Below, piece after piece: positions 1 through 8,145 of a DNA stretch of 64,000 nt (its first letter is position 1; each line of letters opens with the position of its first letter). The notes below the pieces were generated by a model. That model saw nothing but the letters and a program-made list of their open reading frames with translations. It made no database searches and had not been told where the DNA came from. The position numbers and the translations under genes were made by a program. Source of the stretch: Clostridia bacterium (lineage in GTDB: Bacteria; Bacillota; Clostridia; Oscillospirales; Acutalibacteraceae); contig JAFXCH010000062.1 in the NCBI GenBank assembly GCA_017516485.1, positions 62,001 through 126,000 of the forward strand, read 5' to 3'.

Positions 1-20
1 TAATCATTATTTGTTATATT

Positions 21-1268
21 TTACTGCTTTGCACCTGCGTCGAACATTTCGAGCACTTTAATGCTTGCTGCATAGCAGTCTGCAAGACCCTTTTCGTTCA
101 TGTTGTCGTATGTATCGCGTCTTGTGTGGTAGTAGCTTTCAAGCTTGTGGTTAAGACCTGTGATACCGGTTGCTCTGAAGCCTGCCTGAGCAAATGCTGC
201 CGAGTCTGTAGCACCGCCGAGGGGGGGAACCATACCCTTTGTACAGTGGATGCCAAGCTCCTTGGTTGCTTCCATAAACAGATCGGAAACGTCCTTGTCA
301 GCCTTTACTGTACCGTTAAGGTCACGGTAGTTTACCATAAGGTATTTGGGGTCATAGATTGTATCGTATGAATAAATAAAGGTCGGTACGTCGTCAAATT
401 CGCCCTTGTGAGCTTCGCACCATGCCTTTGCACCGCGGAGACCTGCTTCTTCGGAGCCTGTAAGTACAACGGCGATTTCTGTGTTTTCAAGCTCAATGCC
501 TTCATCCTTGAGTGCTTTGAGTATTGCAATACCCATATAGCAACCGGAAAGGTTGTCGTTAGCACCGTCAACGGGACGCTTGTAGTTAACCATCCAGAAC
601 AGTCCGATCATAAACGGTACGAATACAAGACCACCGAGTGCACACTTGGTGAGTGTGCTGCCTAAATCAATTTCAGGTGTGAGACCGTTGGTTATGAGCT
701 GAATAACCGAAAGTACAAGGTAGTAAACGGCACCGAGAACGCAGATGATTGCGTGACCTTCAAAGCCAACACCGCCGAGTGCGTAGTTAACGGGCCATTC
801 CCATGCAGCGTCGGGGTGACCGTTGAATACGATTCTTCTCTTTGTTTCGCCTGTGCATTTTTTTATTGCCGTTACGTTGTGACCTGTCTTTTCGGGGAAA
901 AGAGGGTCAAGCAGCTTCTTGTAAACACCGAACTGTGCAAGTACAAGGAAGAATCCTACACCGATAAGTACGATACTTGCAAGCGGGAAGAAGAAGAAAA
1001 GAACGATTGCGAGCAGAACAAAGCTCATTGTAAAATAAATCCAGCCGTAGAATGAACGGGGATTTTCCTTGAAGGATTCAACCTGTACCTTTTCACAGCC
1101 GCAGTCGTTTTTGAGTACGTCTGCCATGTATTCGCAGGCCTGTTTTTCACCTTTGGAGCCGGGGTCACGCTTCTCAAATGTTTTGATGATGTGCGTGATT
1201 TCTGCGACCATATATTTGGCGGCGTCGTTTTTCTTGTCAATGAGCTTTTGCAGATTCAATTTTGCCAT
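21..1268 (-). CDS. M28-family zinc aminopeptidase with membrane helices
   Basis: Predicted membrane-bound exopeptidase, 415 codons. The di-zinc ligand set of family M28 can be read in order: His151 (GHPDAAW), Asp238 (DGANDNLSG), Glu273-Glu274 (GSEEAGLRG), Asp302 (YSYDTIY) and His381 (SYYHTRRDT). A hydrophobic stretch at about residues 75-113 should give two membrane helices, and another hydrophobic block (about 172-228) is inserted between the first and second metal ligands, which is unusual for M28. An AAGGAG sits directly against the ATG at 1268 with no spacer; a TTG three codons in (1259) is better spaced and may be the true start. Substrate unknown. The 92 bases upstream (1269-1360) are AT-rich with no clear promoter. 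Confidence 0.85.
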   Translation of the reverse strand: MAKLNLQKLIDKKNDAAKYMVAEITHIIKTFEKRDPGSKGEKQACEYMADVLKNDCGCEKVQVESFKENPRSFYGWIYFTMSFVLLAIVLFFFFPLASIVLIGVGFFLVLAQFGVYKKLLDPLFPEKTGHNVTAIKKCTGETKRRIVFNGHPDAAWEWPVNYALGGVGFEGHAIICVLGAVYYLVLSVIQLITNGLTPEIDLGSTLTKCALGGLVFVPFMIGLFWMVNYKRPVDGANDNLSGCYMGIAILKALKDEGIELENTEIAVVLTGSEEAGLRGAKAWCEAHKGEFDDVPTFIYSYDTIYDPKYLMVNYRDLNGTVKADKDVSDLFMEATKELGIHCTKGMVPPLGGATDSAAFAQAGFRATGITGLNHKLESYYHTRRDTYDNMNEKGLADCYAASIKVLEMFDAGAKQ

Positions 1269-1360
1269 CTCCTTAAGAATTGAGTTTTCTTCAGTGTAAC
1301 AAAAAAGTAAAAAATATTCTATTAATTTTTTATTAATTTTTCATTTTTTATAATAAATTT

Positions 1361-2227
1361 TTATTGTTTTTTACTATTTTTTGTAAAGACTTTCCTTTTT
1401 GTCGCCAATCGGCATGCACGTTTGTAACATTCAGCAACATATTCTTCAATGGTCATTTTGCAGTAAATATCATTTTCGTGCCTGTCAGGCTTTGAGTTGA
1501 TGTTCAGTTCAAATGTCAGAATACCGTCATATCCGCATTTGTCGAGTCGTTCGGCAACATTATCCCAGTCTGCAATTCCGTCAAAAGGTAACAGATGAAG
1601 GTCGTCGTGCCAGGTGATTCTGCCCTCAAAATCTCTCACTCCGAGGTTATCGTTGAGGTGAGTTGCAATCAGTCTGTCACCGTAAAGTGCAAGCAGATCC
1701 TTTGAGCTGTTGTAACACATCTCGTGGCCTGAGTCCCAGCAGAAACCGACAAAGGGGTTGTTTTTGAAATGCTCCATAAGTGCGGCAAGGTATTCCTCAC
1801 CCTCGGTGTTTTCGAACGCAATTTTTATGCCGAGCTTTTCGGCTTCACTTACAACTTTACCGAAGTTCTCAAGCCCTTGTCTGTTTGGTGCTTTTCCGTC
1901 ATAAAAGCCTATATATGTGTGTGCTATCATTATCGGTACACCATTGTCTGCACAAGCGTGAAGACATTCGATAAGCTCATCCACTGCGGCTTTTGTTTCT
2001 TCGTCGTCACCGTGCCACATATCAGCCGATTTGCCGAATGGTGCGTGAATTGACTGATACTCCATACCAAGTTCTTTTGCAAGTGCTGCGTATGCGGTAA
2101 TGTTTTTAGCAGATCTGTAATCTGTAAAAAAAGCTTCAAAACCGGTTTTGTGAAAAAGTCTTATCTGTTCTTCAACGCTGAGTTCACAGGTTAAGTTTGC
2201 GCTAAGGCACAATTTGTGATTCCACAT
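1361..2227 (-). CDS. Sugar phosphate isomerase/epimerase-like TIM barrel
   Basis: A xylose-isomerase-like (AP endonuclease family 2 fold) protein of 288 residues. Metal-site type motifs follow the usual order: SIHAPFG, FENTEGEE, CWDSGHEM, THLNDN and a C-terminal TFELN. Such enzymes isomerise or epimerise sugars and keto-sugars; the substrate cannot be read from sequence. I place the start at ATG 2227 because a GAGG lies 9 bases upstream; a TTG at 2236 is in frame but touches the SD. The gene is divergent from a Gfo/Idh/MocA oxidoreductase fusion, a pairing common in carbohydrate or inositol catabolism, so a shared pathway is plausible. Confidence 0.8.
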   Translation of the reverse strand: MWNHKLCLSANLTCELSVEEQIRLFHKTGFEAFFTDYRSAKNITAYAALAKELGMEYQSIHAPFGKSADMWHGDDEETKAAVDELIECLHACADNGVPIMIAHTYIGFYDGKAPNRQGLENFGKVVSEAEKLGIKIAFENTEGEEYLAALMEHFKNNPFVGFCWDSGHEMCYNSSKDLLALYGDRLIATHLNDNLGVRDFEGRITWHDDLHLLPFDGIADWDNVAERLDKCGYDGILTFELNINSKPDRHENDIYCKMTIEEYVAECYKRACRLATKRKVFTKNSKKQ

Positions 2228-2247
2228 AATAATCAACCTCGAAATAT

Positions 2248-2271
2248 AGTATATTAAAAGAATAATATACT
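2248..2271. repeat. Inverted repeat in divergent promoter region (possible operator)
   Basis: AGTATATTA (2248-2256) and its exact complement TAATATACT (2263-2271) are separated by six bases. The repeat sits between the divergent isomerase and oxidoreductase genes, close to the isomerase start, where a dimeric repressor could bind. It is AT-rich, so chance is possible. Confidence 0.4.
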
Positions 2272-2368
2272 TTTAAAATTTTTTCAATATATTTTCATAA
2301 TGGACTTGAAAATTGGTTTAAAAAGTGAGATACTAACAGCAAATATTTTGTTTTACGAGGTGTTCAAA

Positions 2369-4231
2369 ATGGCACAACTTAAAATGTACTGGACTGCAGG
2401 TACTCCGATTGAGGAGCTTGCACTTCCTGACGGTTATTCTTTTTCCAATTGCACAACAAGCGACGAGGATGTAAATGCCTGGCTTGAATGCTGCAAAAAC
2501 GGTCTTATCGGTGATGACTCCGACAGAGAGACATTTGATGACAGACTTACATATCACAAAGATATAAATATGGAAACCGATATTTTCTTCCTTGATTATG
2601 AGGGCAGACACGTTGGTACGTCTACCGCAATTTTTCACCCTGAAAAAAATTGCGGTGAGCTTCATATGGTTGGTATGATACCCGAATTCAGAGGTAAGGG
2701 TCTTGGCAAATACCTCAATAATGTTGCAATCAAAAAGCTTGCAGCGCAGGGTGTTAAATATATCTATCTCACAACCGATGAGTGGCGCAAGGGTGCGGTC
2801 AAGAGCTATCTTACTTCAGGCTTCCATCCTGTTGAGTATGATGAGGGTATGAAGGAGCGCTGGGAGGCTGTGCTTACCGAGTACGGTATTGATAAAGTTG
2901 ACGCTGTTGATGAAAACGGCGTTTATTGCTATCCCATTTATCGTGAGGGTTATACACCGCCCCGTAAGGTTAAAATCGGTGTTGTCGGTGCAGGCAGAGG
3001 CAAAACAATGATGGATTATTGCGTCAAGCAGGATAATGCCGAGCTTGTCGCAATCTGCGATAATCACGTGCCCACACTTGAAAAGGCAAAGAAATCCTAC
3101 GGTAACGATACAATAGTTTTTTATGACGATTTTGATAAATTCCTTGAGCACGATATGGATGCAGTTGTTCTTGCTAACTTTGCAACCGAGCACGCTCCTT
3201 TTGCCGTAAAGTGTATGGAAAAGGGCTTTGATGTTATTAGTGAAGTTCTTCCCGTACAGACCCTTAAGCAGGCTGTTGAGCTTGTTGAAGCTGTTGAGCG
3301 TACAGGCAGAACTTATGCGTATGCTGAAAACTACTGTTATATGGCCGCTCCCCGTAAAATGCGTCAGCTCTACCGTGCAGGTGTGCTCGGCGATTTTGAA
3401 TACGGCGAGGGTGAGTATATGCACAACTGTGAGGGTGGTTGGCATAACTGGACTCGTGGTTTGCCTGATCACTGGCGTAATCAGATGCACGCTTGCTACT
3501 ACTGCACACATTCTCTTGGCCCGCTTGTACATATCACAGGTATGCGTCCCGTCAAGGTAAGCGGATTTGAAGTTCCTTTTAACAAGAGAATGGAGCGTAT
3601 GGGTGCAAAAGCAGGTCCCATAGGTATCGAGATGGTAACACTTGAAAACGGTGCCGTTCTCAAGAGCATTCACGGCGTAGGCCCTGCAAAGGATTCAATC
3701 TGGTATTCAATTTACGGTTCAAAGGGCAGAATGGAAAGTGCCCGTGAGGATGACGAGGCAAAAGAATATGTGCATACTCTCTATGTCAACTGCGACAAGA
3801 ACGAGGGTGACAACGATTCTGAACCCGTACTCACTTCTACTGCCGACAATCTTGCATATAAGGCAGAGCCTTACGGTCACGGAGGATCTGACTTCTATGT
3901 AATGTATAACTTTATTGAGTATATCAACGGCAACAAGAGTGCCGATATTATTGACGTTTATGAGGCTCTTGATATGTTCCTGCCCGGTATGTTTGCGTAC
4001 TATTCGGTACTTGAAGGCGGTATGCCTATGGAGATTCCCAACTTCCGTAATAAGGAAGAGCGTAAAAAGTGGCGCAACGACACACGTTGTACAGACCCCA
4101 AGGTTGCGGGCGATATGCTTATTCCCGGCTACTCAAAGGGAAATCCCGAAATTCCTGCAGAAAACTATGCAAAGCTCGTAAAGAAACTCGAAGAGCAGGA
4201 AGCTGCTGAAAAAGAGCAGGAAAACAAATGA
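2369..4231 (+). CDS. GNAT acetyltransferase fused to Gfo/Idh/MocA oxidoreductase
   Basis: A two-domain protein of 620 residues. Residues about 1-195 form a GNAT N-acetyltransferase with the acetyl-CoA loop RGKGLGK and the adjoining GELHMVG strand. From about residue 200 a Rossmann-type NAD(P) domain begins (KIGVVGAGRG), followed by the alpha/beta C-terminal domain of the Gfo/Idh/MocA sugar dehydrogenases. The usual EKP motif reads EVLP here, so the conserved Lys is absent; ENYCYM follows. I choose ATG 2369 because ACGAGGTG lies 6 bases upstream; an in-frame ATG at 2300 has no SD. The stop overlaps the trmO start (ATGA), suggesting coupling. Likely role: oxidation or modification of an amino or acidic sugar; inference only. 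Confidence 0.85.
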   Translation: MAQLKMYWTAGTPIEELALPDGYSFSNCTTSDEDVNAWLECCKNGLIGDDSDRETFDDRLTYHKDINMETDIFFLDYEGRHVGTSTAIFHPEKNCGELHMVGMIPEFRGKGLGKYLNNVAIKKLAAQGVKYIYLTTDEWRKGAVKSYLTSGFHPVEYDEGMKERWEAVLTEYGIDKVDAVDENGVYCYPIYREGYTPPRKVKIGVVGAGRGKTMMDYCVKQDNAELVAICDNHVPTLEKAKKSYGNDTIVFYDDFDKFLEHDMDAVVLANFATEHAPFAVKCMEKGFDVISEVLPVQTLKQAVELVEAVERTGRTYAYAENYCYMAAPRKMRQLYRAGVLGDFEYGEGEYMHNCEGGWHNWTRGLPDHWRNQMHACYYCTHSLGPLVHITGMRPVKVSGFEVPFNKRMERMGAKAGPIGIEMVTLENGAVLKSIHGVGPAKDSIWYSIYGSKGRMESAREDDEAKEYVHTLYVNCDKNEGDNDSEPVLTSTADNLAYKAEPYGHGGSDFYVMYNFIEYINGNKSADIIDVYEALDMFLPGMFAYYSVLEGGMPMEIPNFRNKEERKKWRNDTRCTDPKVAGDMLIPGYSKGNPEIPAENYAKLVKKLEEQEAAEKEQENK

Positions 4232-4902
4232 AAGTAATTGGCCGTATTGTTACGGATTTTCCGTCTAAATTCGGTTTGCCGCGTCAAAGCGGACTGGTTG
4301 AAGGTATAACGGGTAAGATCGTTTTTGAAGAGGAATTCCGTGTGCCCGAAGCATTCAGAGGTCTTGAAGATTTTTCTCATATCTGGATTCTGTGGCAGTT
4401 TTCCGAAGCTGTGCGTGATAGTTGGTTACCTACGGTGCGTCCGCCGAAACTCGGCGGCAATAAGAGGGTAGGGGTTTTTGCGACACGCTCTCCTTTTCGT
4501 CCCAATTCAATAGGTCTTTCATCTGTTAAACTTGAGCGGATTGAGTATTCTGATACGGAAGGTCCGGTTCTTTATGTCAGCGGCTGTGACCTTATGGATG
4601 GTACACCTATATACGATATTAAGCCGTATCTGTCTTATACCGATTCTCATCCCAATGCATCAGGCGGATTTACCGATACTATTGTTAAAAGTGAGCTTGA
4701 GGTTGTAATTCCTGATGAAATCCTTGACACTATTACCGAAGATAAAAGAGATACCTTAACAGCAATTCTGGTACAGGATCCCAGACCGTCTTATCAGAAT
4801 GATGCTGAAAGGGTATATGGCTTTGGTTTTGCGGGCTATGAAATAAAATTTACGGTTTCGGACGGCGTGCTTACCGTTATTTCGGCAGAAAAACTTAAAT
4901 AA
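4228..4902 (+). CDS. trmO: tRNA (N6-threonylcarbamoyladenosine-37) methyltransferase TrmO
   Basis: A TsaA/YaeB/TrmO family protein of 224 residues that uses S-adenosylmethionine to methylate N6 of t6A37 in ANN-decoding tRNAs. Characteristic motifs are GLEDFSHIWILWQF, FATRSPFRPNSIGLS, and DLMDGTPIYDIKPY; the C-terminal DPRPSYQND segment is also typical. Its ATG overlaps the preceding stop by four bases, so translation is probably coupled with the oxidoreductase fusion even though the functions appear unrelated. A strong terminator hairpin follows at 4910. Confidence 0.92.
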   Translation: MKVIGRIVTDFPSKFGLPRQSGLVEGITGKIVFEEEFRVPEAFRGLEDFSHIWILWQFSEAVRDSWLPTVRPPKLGGNKRVGVFATRSPFRPNSIGLSSVKLERIEYSDTEGPVLYVSGCDLMDGTPIYDIKPYLSYTDSHPNASGGFTDTIVKSELEVVIPDEILDTITEDKRDTLTAILVQDPRPSYQNDAERVYGFGFAGYEIKFTVSDGVLTVISAEKLK

Positions 4903-4909
4903 TTTTATG

Positions 4910-4948
4910 CAGTGTGACTGATACAAACTCGGTCACACTGTTTTTCTT
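4910..4948 (+). terminator. Rho-independent terminator after trmO
   Basis: CAGTGTGAC (4910-4918) pairs with GTCACACTG (4932-4940), followed by a T-run. It closes the fusion-trmO transcript. The region 4949-5161 before spo0A contains no gene; it holds the spo0A leader and an AT-rich promoter region in which I could not assign boxes securely. Confidence 0.85.
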
Positions 4949-5161
4949 TTTATATTTTCCATTTTTCGTCAGCCGCTTTCAATGCTACAGTTTCCATTTT
5001 CATAGAATCTGTCTTTTTCTTCATTTTATCTGCTAAAATTTGCCGTAGTGTCAGGTGTGAAAAGTTATAAAATCGGAGGTGATCGGAATATTCTGAAAAC
5101 ATTTGTCATATAAAGTAATGATATTCAAAAAAAATCAAAGATAAAGGACGGATTTATACTT

Positions 5162-5920
5162 ATGGAGAAGAAACTGAGAGTTATTGTTGCTGATTCTACC
5201 GACAATTTCGGTAAACCATGTCGTAACGCATTGAGAAACCACGGAATAGATGCGGAGTGTATAGATAAAGACGGTAAAAGGCTTATAGATACTGTTATGA
5301 AGGTGAGACCCGATGTAGTTGTGATGGATGTATTCTTGCCCGGTGCAGATGCAATTTCTGTTATGAGCAGTTTGCGTTCGCAGTCTCCGATGCTTAATAC
5401 AAAATTTATTGTGGTTTTCGGATTTGACAATCCTACACTTGAAAGTGATATTATGAATGCAGGTGCGGATTACTTTTTCCTTCGCCCGTTTGATTATGAT
5501 GCTATGTCTCAGCGTATACTTACGATGTTTGCTTCAAATAAGCAGGCTGAACACGCAAACAGTAGCGATAGCCTTGAAATGCGTATTACCCAAACCTTGC
5601 ATCAGATAGGTGTGCCTGCACACATAAAGGGTTACCAGTATCTTCGTGAAGCAATACTTATGTCAATCGAAGACCCGGAGAGCATAAACGCAGTAACAAA
5701 GCTGCTGTATCCCGGTGTTGCAAAAAAGTATGCAACAACATCTTCGCGTGTTGAGCGTGCTATACGTCACGCGATTGAGGTTGCGTGGGATAGGGGAGAT
5801 GTTGAGGTGCTTAATTCATATTTTGGATATACTATCCAATCCCAACGCGGTAAACCGACTAATTCCGAATTTGTTGCAATGATTGCTGATAAATTCAGAC
5901 TGCAGCTTAAAGCCTGCTAA
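5162..5920 (+). CDS. spo0A: Sporulation master regulator Spo0A, atypical receiver
   Basis: Response regulator of 252 residues. The C-terminal DNA-binding domain (about 140-252) is unmistakably Spo0A, e.g. [33 protein letters not shown] and [14 protein letters not shown]. The receiver is diverged: the phospho-acceptor Asp56 (VMDVFLP) is kept, but the second acidic-pocket residue is Ser12 (ADST versus ADDN in Bacillus), the switch Thr is replaced (VVFGFD around Phe86) and the conserved Lys is Arg108 (LRPFD). Phosphotransfer may be altered. The gene is not next to spoIVB, its usual neighbour. SD (AAAGGA near 5140) is far from the ATG. It converges on the LytTR gene through a shared terminator. 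Confidence 0.95.
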   Translation: MEKKLRVIVADSTDNFGKPCRNALRNHGIDAECIDKDGKRLIDTVMKVRPDVVVMDVFLPGADAISVMSSLRSQSPMLNTKFIVVFGFDNPTLESDIMNAGADYFFLRPFDYDAMSQRILTMFASNKQAEHANSSDSLEMRITQTLHQIGVPAHIKGYQYLREAILMSIEDPESINAVTKLLYPGVAKKYATTSSRVERAIRHAIEVAWDRGDVEVLNSYFGYTIQSQRGKPTNSEFVAMIADKFRLQLKAC

Positions 5921-5921
5921 T

Positions 5922-5965
5922 AAAAAATCGGTGGTAATTCAAAAAAGAATTACCACCGATTTTTA
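5922..5965. terminator. Bidirectional terminator between spo0A and LytTR gene
   Basis: AAAAATCGGTGGTAATTC (5923-5940) and its exact complement (5947-5964) flank a six-A loop. The long stem has A and T runs on both sides, so it can stop transcription from both directions. It overlaps the LytTR stop codon. Confidence 0.9.
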
Positions 5966-6667
5966 TCTTTTGTCATCTATGTATTCAATGTATACATTTC
6001 TTATTTCTTTAAGATTGCGTTGTCTTATCAATACCTTTTCTCCGCTTATCATTTCAAAGCATTTGTCAGCTTTTATTATGTGATTCATATTCACGATATA
6101 ACTCTGATGGCAGCGCAGAAAACGAGAATCATGAAGTTCTTCGGCGATTTTTCGCAGTTGATTGTAAACGGTATATTTTCTGCCGTTTATGCCGTGTACT
6201 ATGCATTTTGTGTTGCAGCTTTCAATATAGAGTATATCATTGAGCGGCAGTGCGGTTATATCGCCTCTGTGTCTTATGCAGTAAACATTGTCAGATAATC
6301 CGTCAGTAGCTCTGTCCATTGCTTTACCGAGTTTGGACATACTTAACGGCTTTATTATATATCCGCAGGCGTTTACTTCGTAACCTTCAACCGCGTATTC
6401 GTTTGTCTGTGCCGAAAAAATTATCTGCCCGGAATAGCGGCTGTTTCTCAGCTTTTTTGCGATATTTATTCCGTCTGGGTTATGCGGCAGATTTTCAATA
6501 AAGATTATATCAAAGCTTTTGCCGTCTTCAATTTCGTACATCAGGTCGGTTGATTTTATAAATGTCATTATTTCAAAAGATATTGATTTTTGTGAAAAAT
6601 ATTGTTTCAAATATTCTCCTAAAACTTTGCTTTCTTCGCTGTCTTCATCGCAAATTGCAATTTGCAT
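5963..6667 (-). CDS. LytTR response regulator with Glu at phospho-acceptor site
   Basis: AgrA/LytR-type regulator of 234 residues: a CheY-like receiver (1-120) and a LytTR DNA-binding domain (about 130-234; RCHQSYIVNMNHI is the typical core). The acidic pocket (CDED, residues 6-9) and Lys106 (YIIKPLS) are present, but the position normally held by the phospho-acceptor Asp is Glu58 (DIIFIENLP). I place the start at ATG 6667, 8 bases after a GGAG; a GTG at 6676 is in frame but sits on the SD. No partner kinase is adjacent. Two direct repeats upstream may be its binding sites. This may be a constitutively active or phosphorylation-independent regulator; inference. Confidence 0.9.
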   Translation of the reverse strand: MQIAICDEDSEESKVLGEYLKQYFSQKSISFEIMTFIKSTDLMYEIEDGKSFDIIFIENLPHNPDGINIAKKLRNSRYSGQIIFSAQTNEYAVEGYEVNACGYIIKPLSMSKLGKAMDRATDGLSDNVYCIRHRGDITALPLNDILYIESCNTKCIVHGINGRKYTVYNQLRKIAEELHDSRFLRCHQSYIVNMNHIIKADKCFEMISGEKVLIRQRNLKEIRNVYIEYIDDKR

Positions 6668-6763
6668 TTCACACACTCCGATTATATTTTGTCGTTTTTA
6701 GTATTATAGCGTTTGAATTTATTAATTCTGTCGATATTGTGAAATTAACACATATTGCACTGA

Positions 6764-6814
6764 ATGTGAAATAAATTCAAGTAAAATGTTACAATATATG
6801 TGAAATAAATTCAA
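6764..6814. repeat. Two 17-bp direct repeats upstream of LytTR gene
   Basis: ATGTGAAATAAATTCAA occurs exactly at 6764-6780 and 6798-6814, 34 bases apart (about three helical turns); a partial copy, TTGTGAAATTAA, lies at 6737-6748. The repeats fall in the 235-base region between the LytTR regulator and ybaK, and tandem spaced repeats are the way LytTR proteins bind DNA, so they are candidate operator sites. Confidence 0.55.
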
Positions 6815-6843
6815 TAAATAAATTGTAAATTTATCCGGTGTAC

Positions 6844-6871
6844 TTGCAAAAGATATGTAAAGTGTTATAAT
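6844..6871 (+). promoter_or_regulatory. Promoter for ybaK-birA
   Basis: TTGCAA (6844-6849), a 16-base spacer and a perfect TATAAT (6866-6871) match the housekeeping sigma-A consensus, about 30 bases before the ybaK start. Confidence 0.7.
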
Positions 6872-6902
6872 ATTCTGCAGAAAAATGACGGCGGTGAAAC
6901 CA

Positions 6903-7373
6903 ATGCTCGAAAAAACAAATGTAATGCGTATTCTTGACAGTAAAAAGGTGAATTATATTCCTCATACTTATGAGGCTGAAGAAGCGGCAAGCGGAACAGA
7001 AGTTGCCAAGATACTAAGCCTCGATCCGCAAAAAGTGTTTAAAACACTGGTAACAGCAGGCAAAAGCGGAGAGCATTACTGCTTTGTAGTGCCTGTTGAG
7101 AAAGAACTTAACCTCAAAAAAGCTGCAAAAGCTGTTGGTGAAAAATCAATAGAAATGATTAAATCCAAAGAGCTTCTGCCGCTTACCGGTTATATTCACG
7201 GCGGATGTTCACCCATAGGTATGAAGAAGTTTTTGCGTACAACATTTCACACAACCGCCGGGGATTTTGATACTATAGTTTTCAGTGGCGGTAAAATCGG
7301 CAGACATGTTGAGTTAAGCCTTGCAGATCTCAGCAAGGTAATACGCTATTCTGTTGCCGATATTGCGGACTGA
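6903..7373 (+). CDS. ybaK: Cys-tRNA(Pro) deacylase, YbaK/EbsC family
   Basis: A protein of 156 residues of the aminoacyl-tRNA editing family that hydrolyses misacylated Cys-tRNA(Pro) in trans. The motifs LDPQKVFKTLV, CFVVPVEKELNLKKAAKA and the GYIHGGCSPIGMKK loop are characteristic. I choose ATG 6903 since GGCGGTG lies 6 bases upstream; an ATG at 6885 in frame lacks an SD. The stop is ten bases before the birA start, so the two are probably co-transcribed from the TATAAT promoter at 6866. Confidence 0.9.
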   Translation: MLEKTNVMRILDSKKVNYIPHTYEAEEAASGTEVAKILSLDPQKVFKTLVTAGKSGEHYCFVVPVEKELNLKKAAKAVGEKSIEMIKSKELLPLTGYIHGGCSPIGMKKFLRTTFHTTAGDFDTIVFSGGKIGRHVELSLADLSKVIRYSVADIAD

Positions 7374-7383
7374 GAGGTTGTTT

Positions 7384-8145
7384 ATGCTGAATAAGGGTGA
7401 AGTATTATCTTATATTAAAACTGAGAATGTAAAGGTTTTTTGTTACGATGAAATTGACTCAACAAGCACACTTGCACGTCAGCTTGTAAACGGCGGCGAA
7501 AAAAATCTGTTAATTATTACATCGGATAAACAGACAGGCGGCAGAGGCAGAAACGGCAAGAGCTTTTATTCGCTCAATGACGGGTCTGTGTATATGTCTG
7601 TTGTGCTTCATCCTAATCTTGAGTTTGCCGATGCTGTAGGTATTACTACTGCGGCAGCTGTTGCAGTCAGCCGTGCAATAGAAAGTGTGACAGGCAGAGT
7701 TACCGACATAAAATGGGTCAATGACCTTTATTATTGCGAAAAAAAGGTTTGCGGAATTCTCTGCGAAGCTGTTGCCTCAAAGGGCATAGTGTCAAGCGTT
7801 ATTATCGGTGTCGGTATAAATCTTCCCGAGTGCAGTTTTCCTGATGAATTAAAGAACATTGCAGGTACTCTCGGCTGTGATTCTTCACTTCGTGCACAGC
7901 TTATTGCCGCTGTTGCCGATGAACTTTTTTCACTTGATTTTGGTAAATTAAGTGATGAAATTCTCGATGAATACCGCCGTAAAAGTATAGTTATAGGTAA
8001 AAAAATTGATTATTATATAAAAGGCAAAAAAAACACCGCCTCTGCCGTCGGAATCGACGCAAATGGCGGGTTGATAATTGAAATAAGTGACGGTAGTACA
8101 GATGTGCTCCGCAGCGGTGAAATCAGTTTGCGTTTAAGCGAGTGA
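7384..8145 (+). CDS. birA: Biotin--[acetyl-CoA-carboxylase] ligase, no DNA-binding domain
   Basis: Group I biotin protein ligase of 253 residues that activates biotin with ATP and attaches it to the carboxyl-carrier protein. The biotinyl-AMP loop GGRGRNGKSFYS, the KWVNDLYY motif (KWPND type) and the IIGVGINLP strand are visible, followed by the small C-terminal SH3-like domain. The protein starts right at the catalytic domain; the N-terminal winged helix of regulatory BirA is absent, so it should not act as a repressor. Start at ATG 7384 with GAGAGG upstream. The 3' end overlaps the convergent bioY gene by 23 bases, linking biotin use and uptake. Confidence 0.93.
   Translation: MLNKGEVLSYIKTENVKVFCYDEIDSTSTLARQLVNGGEKNLLIITSDKQTGGRGRNGKSFYSLNDGSVYMSVVLHPNLEFADAVGITTAAAVAVSRAIESVTGRVTDIKWVNDLYYCEKKVCGILCEAVASKGIVSSVIIGVGINLPECSFPDELKNIAGTLGCDSSLRAQLIAAVADELFSLDFGKLSDEILDEYRRKSIVIGKKIDYYIKGKKNTASAVGIDANGGLIIEISDGSTDVLRSGEISLRLSE

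Noticed and set aside
2816-3673. Long antisense open frame opposite the oxidoreductase fusion
   Set aside because: It is a codon-usage shadow; composition is Cys/His-rich and lacks any domain, while the sense strand has clear motifs.
4949-5161. Possible Spo0A boxes or sigma-H promoter before spo0A
   Set aside because: TTTGTCATA near 5103 matches the 0A box only partly and no correctly spaced sigma-H pair was found, so I did not annotate it.
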